64,000 bases of DNA from Paraphoma chrysanthemicola (lineage: Eukaryota > Ascomycota > Dothideomycetes > Pleosporales > Phaeosphaeriaceae). Positions 13,399-24,389 of the stretch are shown here, in pieces. Position numbers and translations under genes: made by a program. Under the pieces are notes generated by a model. It made no database searches and was not told the DNA's origin. It was given only the letters and a program-made list of their open reading frames with translations. The first letter of the stretch is position 1, and the number at the start of each line of letters is the position of its first letter. The stretch is from contig JAGMWG010000002.1 in NCBI GenBank assembly GCA_020744225.1, forward strand, positions 1,674,001 to 1,738,000, read 5' to 3'.

Positions 13399-16300
13399 TT
13401 AAGGTAAGTATATATAAAGTTATATACTTTAGAGGTAAATCCTCTTATTAGTTAGTAAAACTAGCTTAACTTTACTAAATTTTCTCTTTATCTCTCTTAT
13501 AATAATATTTCTATTTTTCTAAAAAAAAATTAGAATTCTATAAGTTTCTTACATAGACTAATTAGTACTTAACTATTAAACTTCTTCTAAAAACTCTATA
13601 GAAAAAATTAAAGAAGAAAGTATTAGACTAATTTAAGTTAAATTAACTCTAATTAATATATCTACTTCTACCTTATTTATATCTTTCTTAACTTATTTCT
13701 CTTCTTTTTAGAAAGTTATTCTTAATACTTTAGTAGTATAGTTAGCTATAGCTTATATTTAGAGAGAATTTTATAGTTCTTTTAAAACTTCTATAAAGTA
13801 TTTCTAAAAATAAAGCTTTTAAGTTTTTAAGAATTCTTCTTTTCTAAGTAATTTCTCTACTTAATAAGATATTTCTAGCTTCTAGAAGTATTCTACCTTC
13901 TTTTAATAATCTTTTCTATCTTATATATATTATTACTAAAACTTTATAGAATATCTACTATTAGAGTATTTAAGTAAGATATTAAAGTATTATTACTATA
14001 GAACTCTAATAGTAAAGTATAAAAGATAGAATAAACATTCTAAAGACCTAGAATATTAACTTTAAAGGCTAATAAGCCTATTTATTCTTTAATAGTTCTA
14101 AGTCTAATATATTTCTAATCTAGCTTTTTTCTTAGCTTTAAAGATTTAATATTTTTATTAGAGAGTAGTATCTTATCTCTTACCTTAAAAAAGATAAGTA
14201 TTCTTTTTTTATTAGTATATTATTTCTAATATATATTTACTAATTTAATAGTCTACTTATAGATCTACTATAGATTAATTATCTTTACTACTATCTTATA
14301 TTCTAAGAGTAATTCTTTTTTATCTAGACTTAAATTAGACTAATCTACTCTTCTTAAGTCTAAGCTAGTATTAGCTTAGAAGAGAAATATCTTTATAGTA
14401 GTATAAACACTATTATTATATATAAACTCTACTATTAGAAGCTATTATACTTAGTTATCTTATTCTAGTAAATAGTAGATTCTTAAGTATTATTCTAGTA
14501 TTTAGTTCTACCTTTTAGTTTAACTATTAGTCTTAGAGTAGTAAGTAGAGATTAGAACTCTATAAGTATTTAAATAGTAGTTAAATATCTTCTAATACTT
14601 TGCGTTTATTAAAGAACTTTAATTTAATATAATATACTTTAGAACTTTATAAAGTTAGATAACTTCTTATATTTAGACGTAAGCTAAGTCTATACTATTT
14701 TAGTCTATCTGTACTAGAATATAATACGCTATCTTAGTTAGTCTATTAATAACTACTATTATAGTATTATAATTTAATCTAGATTAGCTATAGTAAGGTA
14801 AATCTGTAATAAAATTAATTATTACCTTCTTCTAGACTCTATTTAGTAGTAGTAGAGAAGTAAGAAGTCTATAGAAGTAATATTACGTACTAGTAGCTCT
14901 TTTACAACGTAAGTAGGCTTAGCACTATATATTAACTTCTTTAACTATTCTCTTCTACTTATACTAATATCTTAGTTTCTTAAGTATCTTTTAAAATCTA
15001 AAGTAACCTACTTTAGAGTTATAATAAGCTTCTTTAAGAGCTCTCTATTTCTTCTTAGAAGTTTTAATATTAATAAGAGTATAATATCTTAATTTAGATT
15101 AATTTAACCTAGTTAGAGGTACTCTATTCTCTACTTTATCTTTCTAGAAAGAAAAGTTCTTAGACTTAGTCTCTAAGTTAACTTCCTCTTCTAGAGCTGT
15201 AAGCAAAGATAGTAGAGCTTATTTCTTATTATAGTAAGCTTATATAGTCTCTTATAAGTTAAGATTATTCTTAGACTTATCTTTTAAATAAGTTATAATA
15301 GTATTTACTAATACTACCTTCTATAAGCCTCTACTATATAGAAGGTCTTATATAAGTACTATAAAAGTCTAATTATACTTCTAGGTAGAGTACTAAGCCT
15401 CTACTATATAATTAGAGTATTATAAAGAACTATCTGTAGAGTTTATAGCTCTAGAGTAGTACTCTAGAGAGAAATTATACTAGATTAGTATTAAGTAAAC
15501 TCTAACCTACTAGTAGTTTAAAGTTTTAGTTTCTATAAACTACTTAAGATTAGTATAGTTTATTAAGATCTTAAACTATATACCTTTAAAGTAGTATTAC
15601 TAATACTCTAAGCTTTTAACTATAGCTAGTAGCTTCTAGTTATAAGTATTATAATTATACTTAACTTAAATTAACTTATGTAAATAGAAGTTAATTAGTC
15701 TCTATATTCTTAAATTAAGTTAATCTAGGTCTTCTTAGAGTATAAGTTAGCTTAGAATACTATAAATAGCTCTTCTAGATATATCTACTTCTACTCTTAT
15801 CTCTCTACTTAGTTTCTAATAAGCTAGTATAGAGATATCTATAAAAGCTTATTTAAGAGCTCTAAAAGAAGTCTCTACTTCTTTACTTAGACTAATTATA
15901 ACTAATTCTTTATACCTTTAAGTACATCTACTCTTAGCTTAATTTAGTCTCTTTTAGATTAGTTTAGTTAAAGGTAATACTAACTTTAAAAAGTTATATA
16001 TAAACTACTTATAGTAGTTTATAAAGCTTATAAATACGTAAATATTATATATAGTATACAGTATTAGCTATTCTATAATTATCTTAATTTTATTCTTATC
16101 TATACAAATACTTTTAAGCGTAATAATATAGTTTAGGTACTTAGTATACTAAGTATACTATTTATACTTTAAAAGCTTTATATATAGCTTTACTTTATAT
16201 AACTTTAATAATACCTTCTTAATATAAGCTATATACTTCTCTTCTATCTTAGAAAAAATTAAGATATTATCTAAATAGATAATATATATTATATTAACTA

Positions 16301-18942
16301 AATCTACTAATACTTAGTTAATATAAGTCTAGAATTATATAGAAGTATTTATAAGACTAAAAGGTATTACTATATACTTAAAATAACTATATTTAGTATA
16401 GAAGGTAGTCTTCTACTTATTACTCTCTCTAATTTAGATTCTATAATATATATTTTATATATCTAACTTAGAGTAATACCTAGCTACTACTAAGTACTCT
16501 AAGAATTTTGTAATTAAGAGTAAAGAATATTAATTCTTAATAGTTATTTTATTTAAGCTCTAGTAGTCTATATAAAGGCGTAGAGAGCTATTCTTCTTCT
16601 TTATAAAAAGAATTAGAGCTTCTACTAGTAATCTTAAATAATAAATCTACTCTCTTTCTAAGTATATCTTTAAGTACTTCTAAAGAATATCTAGCTTACT
16701 AAAAAAGAGATTATATATAAGCTAATAGAGTAGTTACCTCTTTAGTACTAAATTAATAGCTAGATTATACTATAAGTATTTAGTAAGTTCTTAAGTATTC
16801 TTATCTAAGTAAATATTAGTAAACTCTTTATATTAAGAGAGTAGTTAGCCTATATTAGCCTAATTTAGGCTATCTCTATCTATACTTATTACTAGATACG
16901 CAAAAATATATAAAGTTAGATCTTATATACTCTTATTAAAGTCTTCTACTTTCTCTAGGTCTACTTTAACTACTAAAGTCTAATTCTTTATCTTTTTACT
17001 TCTATAGAGTACTCTTTAAGACGTAAAGTTTAACTTTAAGTTATACGTATCTATTTATAGTAAGTCTAGATATATAGAGAACTTTTATAGTACGTATACT
17101 ATAAAAGATACTAATTAGTATTTTATCTTCTCTTATAAATCTATAATAGTAACTTCTATAGTAGTAAAGCTATCTAAAGATATATTTATTCTATTTATAG
17201 TCTCTATCTCTAATAAAAGAAGAGAGTTTATCTTTAAGCTTAGTTTCTTTATAAAGAAGCTAAAGAGTAAGTTTAGTTCTAAACTAGAGTTAATTAGAGC
17301 TTTCTTCTAATTAGAAGTTCTAATTCTTAATTTATAGTTAGTATACTCTTTAAGTTAGCTCTAGTAATAGCTTCTTTTATTAAGTTTTATAAGTTATACT
17401 TAAGTTAAATAATATAGATAAAGAGAAGAGCGCTTAGCTCTTTAACCTCTTCTCTTTTTCTATTTAGTTCTTTTTAGCTAGAGAGTTTATCTTTTTCTTA
17501 CTAGTATACTTATTTACTTTATACTCTACTTTTTTATATCTATAATAAGTAACGTAAAAAGAGTTACTTACTAATTTACTCTTTTAAGTTAAATTAGACT
17601 ACTTAGAACTAGAATATTCTATATAACCTTTTCTCTACTTTTTAAAGATTTTAGAATTCTTTAGATTACTAACTATAGTTAGATATAGACAGCTAGTTCT
17701 CTTCTTTACGTTCTTAGATTCTAAGAATATATAGTAGTATAATTAGTGCTATAAATAGTTAGTAAAGTTCTTAACTTATATAAGAGTAATTTTATTCTTA
17801 TCTTTTAATTAAAAGAGATTATTCTAGATCTCTTAGTGTAGAGTAAAGATATACTAAAGAACCTTATATTCTTTAAATACCTCTTCTTATAACTTCTTCT
17901 ATAAAGAATATATAGTATTAAGAAGCTCTATAAGAGACTTATTCTACTTCTAATATCTATAGTTTAAGACTAAGTAAGTAATAGAGTAGTACTCTATCTT
18001 TAAGCCTAGAGTATTAAGTATAACTTCTTTAAACTTCTTCTAAGTTAGCTAGCTTATTAGAATAAAAAGCTTAGTAGCTTTTATAAAGCTAAATCTTATT
18101 ATATATACTATAGGTGTAACTTTATTATACACTTAGGCGCTCTATAGTAATTTTAGAAGTTTAGTAATATATTATTTTCTAAAATTAATCTTTTATTAGT
18201 CTATAGTAAATAACTAGAAAGTCTAGTTAAAGTAATACTTATAGTTACACTCTTAGTAGTTAAACTAAGTATAATCTTACTTCTTATACTTCTCTAGTAA
18301 ATTAAGTTATAGAAGTATAGTAGTTAGTCTTACTATAAGTATAGTAGTAATAGCTAACTCTACTACGTCTATTAGAATAGCGCTATAGTTACTAGTCTTA
18401 TATTAGAGTTAATAATTCTTTAAGCGCTTTAATTTATTATATTAGTACTACTATTTCTTCTAGAGCTCTAGTTCTTAGATCTAATAGTCTGTATTAGATT
18501 TATAAGAGTTATTTTAACTTCTTTTAGAGCCTTCTAGCTTAATAGAAGAGTTCTCTTCTTCTTCTAAGCTATTAGTACTTAGAGTAAGCGTCTAGTTACT
18601 AGAGAGATATAGAGTTTCTCTTATTAGAATATTATTTCTAGGTTTAATAGTATAAGGCTTAGAAGTATCTTTACTAAGAGTATATAAGTCTATTAGTAGA
18701 GGTTAGGTACTTATAGTATTATAAAACGCTCTAGTATAACTAATATAGTTAGAGCGATTTAAATATAAGATAAGAGAGCTAATTAGTATATAAGTAGTGT
18801 TTATCTAGATAAATATAAATATATTGTCTCTATATAAGAATAGACAAATTACTAGAGAACTTTCTAGTAATCTCTTAGCTTATATAGTACTAGTACGTAC
18901 GTAAGTTACTTAAGAAGAGCTCTATAAGACGTAGGCCTAATA
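13399..18942 (-). mobile_element. Ty3/Gypsy fragment C2 (same family as C1)
   Basis: A 5.5-kb fragment collinear with 50,401-55,935 of element C1, with nearly the same length (5,544 versus 5,535 bp). Coding is on the minus strand. The RT active-site box reads YLDNILIF near 16,260-16,290. It keeps one 179-bp LTR, the upstream one in coding orientation, at 18764-18942. It lacks the opposite LTR and the 3' region. Its left end is where element D ends with its TA flank, which suggests that D inserted into C2. Every coding frame carries stops. Confidence 0.85.
18764..18942 (-). repeat. LTR of element C2
   Basis: 179 bp, matching both LTRs of C1 (48346-48524 and 55757-55935) in length and sequence, with C/T and G/A differences including a TG start now reading TA. 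Confidence 0.87.
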
Positions 18943-19370
18943 CTAAGTAATAAATCTATACACTAATAACTAATAATAGTTAAAGATTTAATATAATAGT
19001 ACTATTAAAAGACGTAAGTACTCTTTTAGAACTTTATATTCTTAATAATTAGCTCTTAACTTAGTACTCTTTTCTTCTCTTTACTATCTTATTTCTTATA
19101 TTATAGTAATATATAGCTTCTCTTAGAGTTATACTATTTATTAGAAATTACGTAGAGAAACTTCTTTTTCTAAGTATAATAGCTCTTTTAGTAAGAGCTA
19201 ACTATAGTACTAGAGCTAGTTATTTTAGCTCTTTCTAGAAGTCTTATTCTTAAAGTTAGCTAAAGTATAAATATATAGTACTATCTTATCTTGTTCTTTT
19301 AATCTTATTATATTTCTTTTATAAGATTTATAATATTTACTTTATTTATTATTATCTTTTAATAATATAA
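18943..19370. other. AT-rich sequence with no recognisable feature
   Basis: About 430 bp of RIP-type AT-rich DNA between C2 and a 10-bp tandem repeat. I see no gene, terminal repeat or protein similarity. Confidence 0.5.
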
Positions 19371-19496
19371 TAAGAAATAATAAGAAATAATAAGAAATAA
19401 TAAGAAATAATAAGAAATAATAAGAAATAATAAGAAATAATAAGAAATAATAAGAAATAATAAGAAATAATAAGAAATAATAAGAAATAATAAGAA
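19371..19496. repeat. 10-bp tandem repeat, about 12.6 copies
   Basis: Twelve perfect head-to-tail copies of TAAGAAATAA plus a partial one. The repeat is free of the base changes that mark neighbouring DNA, so it expanded recently or cannot be changed by RIP because it has no C. An apparent open frame across it is only the repeat read in three registers. Confidence 0.97.
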
Positions 19497-19579
19497 TATC
19501 TTTAGTAATAGTAGTAGTACACAAGAAGCTATTCTTCTATTCTTAGAACTAGTAATTACTCTAGTAATTACTAAGTATA

Positions 19580-21428
19580 ACGTATTCTACTAGCGAACCT
19601 GCTATACTAGTAAACCTGCTATTTTTCCTTAGCACGAGCAACACGTATTATAAATCTTTAATTTTATTACTATTAAACAAGAAGCTAGCGTATATTGTAC
19701 TAGTATCTAATTTAGAGAATATCTCTGTATTCTTTTTACACGTTCACGCGTTATACTTAGTTCTACTATAGTTCCTACAGCACCGTATAGCTAGTTATAC
19801 TAGTTCTTGATTACTACTACTATAAGCTCTCTTTAATTACTAAGGCGCTGTAGACGCCTTAGCAGCTGCCTACGCTGCTACAGTCCTATACTCTATAGTC
19901 CTACTATACTAGATCTACTTCCTTTTACACGATTTCTACTTTATTATAACTACTAATTACTCTTTAACCTCGTAAATACAGGTAATAAGTAGCGCGTTTT
20001 AGTATAGTATAAGTTTAGCTCCCTTTATAAGCTAAGAGAAGCCTATCTGTATAGAAATAGGTAACTGCGTAAAAGACTTACGTATAAGCTTTAACTAAGA
20101 TCTAAACTTATAAGTATTACTTAGAGTCTTTAACTGCTACAGCGTCTCTAGAAGAAGAGGCTCTAGTAGAGTATGCAGCTACACTTTAAGGTAATCTAAC
20201 ACTACCTACGCGTTTAGAAGAACTAGCCCTACTACCTTAAAGGTCTTTTAGTAGTTATTCTCTATAAAAACGTTAAAAAACGCGTCTTTAAAGACTAGCA
20301 GGAAGCTCTCCTTATTAATATAGAAGACGCGTTAGTATACTAAGTTTCTAATACACTAAGAGTACTTACGCTTTAGTAGTAAGAAGTAGACTACGTTAAG
20401 TAGCTAGAGAATATACAATAAATAAGGTAGTATATAAAGAGTAAGAATCTTATTTTTAAGGTAGTAGTTCTTAAAATCTTAGTTAAGATAGCTTTTATAG
20501 CTATCTAAGATAAGCAGCCTATAGCTTCTTACCTAACGCGCCTTTGTATATATATTAAAGTGCTTTAACTACTCTAGACTAAGCGCGTTATTTATCTAGC
20601 TGTTCTTAGAGACTAAGAGCTTCTAATTACGCAGTATTAAGACCTTCTCGTACTACGCAAAGATGTAAACGCGCTTCTTATAGATAATAAAGAGTAGAGT
20701 TATATACCTAACAGCACACACGCTCTAGATAACTATTACCTACTTATAATTACCTAGCTAGACTAGATTAGGTCTTACGCGTCTCTCTACGCCTATAACA
20801 ATCTTTATAGACCTAATTACGCCTATCTAGAAGCTAGTCTTATTAAAGTTATACACGTTGTTATCGTAGACGCTATACTTAGCTTTAGTCTTCTCTACTA
20901 GCTTAAACTACGTACTAATAACTATAGAATCTTTCTGTAGTATTCTCTACCTATTCTTAGCTTAATTAAATACTATTTTAAGCTTAGCTAAGTGCGTTAC
21001 AAAGTGCTTAGCCTAGTGCTTACCTATAAGCTTTCTACTACGTACACCTAGTATCTTATTAGCTATATCTACTACCTTATATAGCTAGAGCGCAAATTCT
21101 TGTAAATTAAGGTTAAGAATATATTAGATAATCGTCTACTCTTTAGTTGCAGTAAGCTTCTAGAAGTTTAGACGTATTTTAAGGCAGAATAGTACTTCTT
21201 TAGCACGCTCGTTAAGAGCCTAGTATTTAACGTTGTAGGTAGCAGCAGCAGCTTAGTAGCTTTAAAATTAGTCTAACTAATAGACAACAAGAGTAAGCTA
21301 AAGTCTACCTTCGTGTTTAAGTAATAATATATTAGGTAGTTAAGATATTGTGTATAGAGATAAGTAGTAGAAGCCTTAGTATGTTTTAGCAGGTTTACTA
21401 GTGTAGCGGGTTTACTAGTAGAATACGT
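19580..21428 (-). mobile_element. pogo-like DNA transposon P1, complete, 1,849 bp
   Basis: Terminal inverted repeats of 41 bp at 19580-19620 and 21388-21428 begin and end with ACGT and are flanked by TA on both sides (19578-19579 and 21429-21430). The two repeats differ at four positions, all transitions. Each is a 9-nt leader (ACGTATTCT) followed by two tandem copies of an ACTAGTAAACCTGCTA unit with period 17. Its length equals that of P2 once the retrotransposon is removed from P2. It is less AT-rich than elements A-D, so it is younger or less affected by RIP. Confidence 0.92.
19700..21250 (-). pseudogene. Degraded pogo-like transposase of P1
   Basis: The minus-strand translation keeps patches of a pogo/Fot DDE transposase. 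FKLVEKTKAKY followed by VYNFNKT (ancestral YNFDET, first catalytic Asp) lies at about 20,838-20,915. A C-terminal zinc knuckle with a YNA remnant of GHNA and a following TCKKN lies at about 19,730-19,785. Stops break every frame. It is homologous and collinear with the transposase remnant in P2. Confidence 0.78.
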
Positions 21429-21430
21429 TA

Positions 21431-22181
21431 TCTAGTAATAGTAATAGTAACTTAGTACTATTAGTTTTAAATAGCTCTAGCTTAGATAGATTCTTTTATA
21501 TTACCTATTATTATATACTTTTACTTACTATAGATAGTAACATAAGTTCTATAGTACTTATCTTTAACTTAGTATAAACTAGAGAATAGTTAAGCTAGTA
21601 TAATACTAGATCTACGTAGCTACTTACTTAGTACGATAGTCTTTTTAACTTTTACCTGTTTAAGAACTATAGAGAGAAGAGCTAGTAAGTTCTAGCTACC
21701 TTCCATCGTATCTAGGGAAGGATTATTAGTTATGAGATTTAGGCTCAGACTATTGGCCGTTAGGCGAGTAATGATTCTTCTGGTCATCGGTATTTCACAG
21801 AGACAATAAAGTCTTTGGACACCGCACATCTGTGGGGGCGAAGCAGCTCGAAGAACAGTGTGGCACTCGTACTAGGCTATGACACTCATAGCAAATAGCA
21901 ATACCTTTGGCAACATTGGCCGATTACGTGCATACACATCTTAGACAGGTGATTCGGGATACACTTTGGGTTCTGGTAATGTACTGGATCAAAAGACCGA
22001 GGTTTTCTATACACCAGGCTAAGCGATCGATCGCACTGCCAGGGGTCCGGAAAAAAATATGAAGAAGAACAGAAGTCCAAGTCTACACGACACAGGAGTG
22101 GTTCGCTATGCTACGTCGTAATTGAAGATGTGCAAATGAATAGATTCCAACGAATACAAGCCCATAACAAGGGAGTACAGT
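21431..22181. other. Boundary of AT-rich block and 3' flank of REI1
   Basis: AT-rich, CpA-poor sequence continues to about 21,710. From there the composition switches within a few tens of bases to ordinary gene-island DNA. Positions 21,715-22,181 would hold the REI1 3' untranslated region. No coding sequence recognised. Confidence 0.6.
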
Positions 22182-23900
22182 CTACTGCAGTAAATGATCC
22201 CGGAAATGCTTCTGGAAGTTACCACGCTTTTCATTTCCAGCCTGGTATCTATTCCTCACGCGCTCAGCACGCCTCTGTTCTCGTTTTTCGACAGCGAGAA
22301 TTTCGGCCTTCTTCGAGTCGCTGACACCGATCATGCCAGTGCCTCCGTTAGCACGAGTAATGAGCTGCTGTCGGCCACGGCCCTGGGCTTGCTCGGCCTC
22401 TTCGCCCTCCTCTCCTTCCATGTCGATGTCACTATCGTCGCCCGATGCCGAGCCTGCAGTGAGGCGGCGCTGCGCATTCTCCATTCGCTCTGCCACGCCT
22501 GGATAATTACGGAGATTCTGCCTGTAGTACTTGTTGAGCGAGCGATGGCCAGCGGTACGCCCGGATGGTAGATGCAGTTCGTAATCGTCATGATAGACGG
22601 CATGCGGAGTACCATGCGCGTGCGAGTGGAAACCGTCAGCAGCGCGGTGGGGTCGCGGATCAGCGTGGTTATGATGCTTTGACTTGTTCAGAGACTTGAG
22701 TCGATGAGACCTGTCAATTGGCACTGCTGTGATTTCATCGGTCGGCACACTTGATACAGTGCTATCGGTCTCCCAACCAGCGTCGTCCTCGTTACTTGAC
22801 ATGGCAGCGTTGTCAGTCGTCGTGAGGGTCTCTCGCCGCGCCCCAAGCTTCACGCCACCTCCTTGTGTCGACGCCGAGTCATCGGAATTCTCCGCCTTGT
22901 CTTCCATGTCGTTGAAGTCGTCTGCGTCAGGGTAAGAACTCCGGAAATCGTAGAACTGGCCGATTTCAACAAGCTCGGCATCGGCCTCGAATGCAATCAT
23001 GCAGTGGCCTCGGTCACGCATGTGTGTCTGAATACCAGCTGACGTGTGGACTATCTTGTGGCATTTGAGGCATTCGTGGTTGAGGTGAATTTTGTCGTGG
23101 AGGTACTTGATCAAACTCTCTGGCTCGACGAGGAATTCTCTTTCTGGAACAAACATGCCATGGAAGCGGCCCATGTGGTTGACATTCAAGGCAAAGCTGG
23201 GAGACTTGTAGTTGCAGAAGAGACAATCAAGTAGGGGATCCGTGGGGATTTTGGAAGATGTGGCGACCGAGTCTTTGTCTTCGTCGACGACAGACTCATT
23301 GGTATCGGTCGGTGACAGCGGATGCTCGGGTTTGTTCTCGGCGGACGAATGATGCGGACGCGAAGGACGGCGCGTGAGGGGTGCAACCGGGTCCAGACTT
23401 GCATTTTTGATGCCATCGACGACGTCAGAGAATTCTTTCTCGACATCGCCCTCGCCGTTCACGGTGACTTCCGAGTCGGCCATGGACTCGCCCAGGGAGA
23501 AGGCGGAGCTGACCATGGAGCCGGTTACAGACGCGGCATCGTCGTGGTGTGCGCCTCGTCCGGCCTTCATGACGTTTGTCCTGTGCTTTTGGCTGTTGAG
23601 ATGGTTGTTGTAGGCATTTTCGCTGAAGTAGGTCTTCTGGCAGATGGTGCACGACTTCTCAAAGGATGCTTTGGCGGCCGTGGCAGCTGCAGTGGCCTTG
23701 TTGGCAAGCACCTTCTCGGTGAATATTTCCGACGAGAGCGGCGGCAGCGAGGCGACGCGGCGCTTGAGGTTGTAGCGGTGCCAGTCGGTCTGCATGTGCG
23801 CGCGCTGCAGCTCACTCGAGCGGAAGGCGACCTGGCATGTGTTGCAAGTGAAGGGGTGGGTCGACTGGATGTTCGCCTGGGTGGGGACCTGCGACGCCAT
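22182..23900 (-). CDS. REI1: Cytoplasmic 60S subunit biogenesis factor REI1 (ZNF622 family)
   Basis: Single-exon gene of 572 aa. REI1 acts in the cytoplasm late in 60S ribosomal subunit maturation, where it helps release and recycle the shuttling factor Arx1-Alb1. Four C2H2-type zinc fingers are visible in the family arrangement: C19/C22/H35/H41, C84/C87/H100/H106, then LDCLFCNYKS ... HMGRFH and HECLKCHK ... HMRDRGH in the central part. The family-typical FVPEREFLVEP stretch follows the third finger. An acidic, Ser-rich linker comes next, then the conserved YELHLPSGRTAGHRSL and KYYRQNLR segments and a basic C-terminus. The start ATG at 23900 gives the usual short lead before finger 1. It is divergent from the HECT ligase gene across 489 bp. 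Confidence 0.95.
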   Translation of the reverse strand: MASQVPTQANIQSTHPFTCNTCQVAFRSSELQRAHMQTDWHRYNLKRRVASLPPLSSEIFTEKVLANKATAAATAAKASFEKSCTICQKTYFSENAYNNHLNSQKHRTNVMKAGRGAHHDDAASVTGSMVSSAFSLGESMADSEVTVNGEGDVEKEFSDVVDGIKNASLDPVAPLTRRPSRPHHSSAENKPEHPLSPTDTNESVVDEDKDSVATSSKIPTDPLLDCLFCNYKSPSFALNVNHMGRFHGMFVPEREFLVEPESLIKYLHDKIHLNHECLKCHKIVHTSAGIQTHMRDRGHCMIAFEADAELVEIGQFYDFRSSYPDADDFNDMEDKAENSDDSASTQGGGVKLGARRETLTTTDNAAMSSNEDDAGWETDSTVSSVPTDEITAVPIDRSHRLKSLNKSKHHNHADPRPHRAADGFHSHAHGTPHAVYHDDYELHLPSGRTAGHRSLNKYYRQNLRNYPGVAERMENAQRRLTAGSASGDDSDIDMEGEEGEEAEQAQGRGRQQLITRANGGTGMIGVSDSKKAEILAVEKREQRRAERVRNRYQAGNEKRGNFQKHFRDHLLQ

Positions 23901-24389
23901 GGTGGGCGTGCTGTGATGTTTCTTTGGTGCGCTAGGCGGGGAGGGGTGGTGAGGGCTGAGGATGGTTGAGGGTGGTTGAGAGTGTGGGTGTATGAAGCGG
24001 GCAGACTAGAAATAATTCACGGGCTAGGTGGGGGTTGTGGGCGGCGGATTCTAGCTTGTATGACTGGGTGGGAGGCAAAACAGGGGTCTGCGCCGACGCA
24101 GCCGCGATTAGGAAGCAGCAAGAGGGCTTTTCAGTGCGTGACAGTAGCAACCAGCGCGGTGCACACGCGCAGCACACACAGAGGCGGGCCTTGCGGCGGC
24201 GGCGAATATTGATGTGAAGTCGCACAGGTGCATGACGTTGGTCGCCAAGTGCAGTGCCTGTGCGACCCCTGTTCTTGCCGCAGCCGCAGCCTCGATCCGT
24301 CGCTGCCGCTGCTCTCAGCCCTACCAGGCCCAAGCCCAAGCACAAGCACGGCAGCCGTCGTAGAGCCGCCATGCCTCACCTCTGATGCC
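23901..24389. promoter_or_regulatory. Shared divergent promoter region, REI1 and HECT ligase
   Basis: 489 bp between two start codons pointing apart. It contains several CT/CCCTAA-poor, GC-rich stretches but no motif I would name. A very short upstream reading frame starts at ATG 24371 (MPHL then stop), just before the chosen HECT start at 24390, and could dampen translation. Boundaries are inferred only from the neighbouring genes. Confidence 0.4.

Noticed and set aside
19371..19496. CRISPR-like array
   Set aside because: Units are directly adjacent with no spacers, in a eukaryotic genome.
19342..19524. 60-codon minus-strand frame with IISYYFLLFL repeats
   Set aside because: It is only the 10-bp tandem repeat read through three registers.
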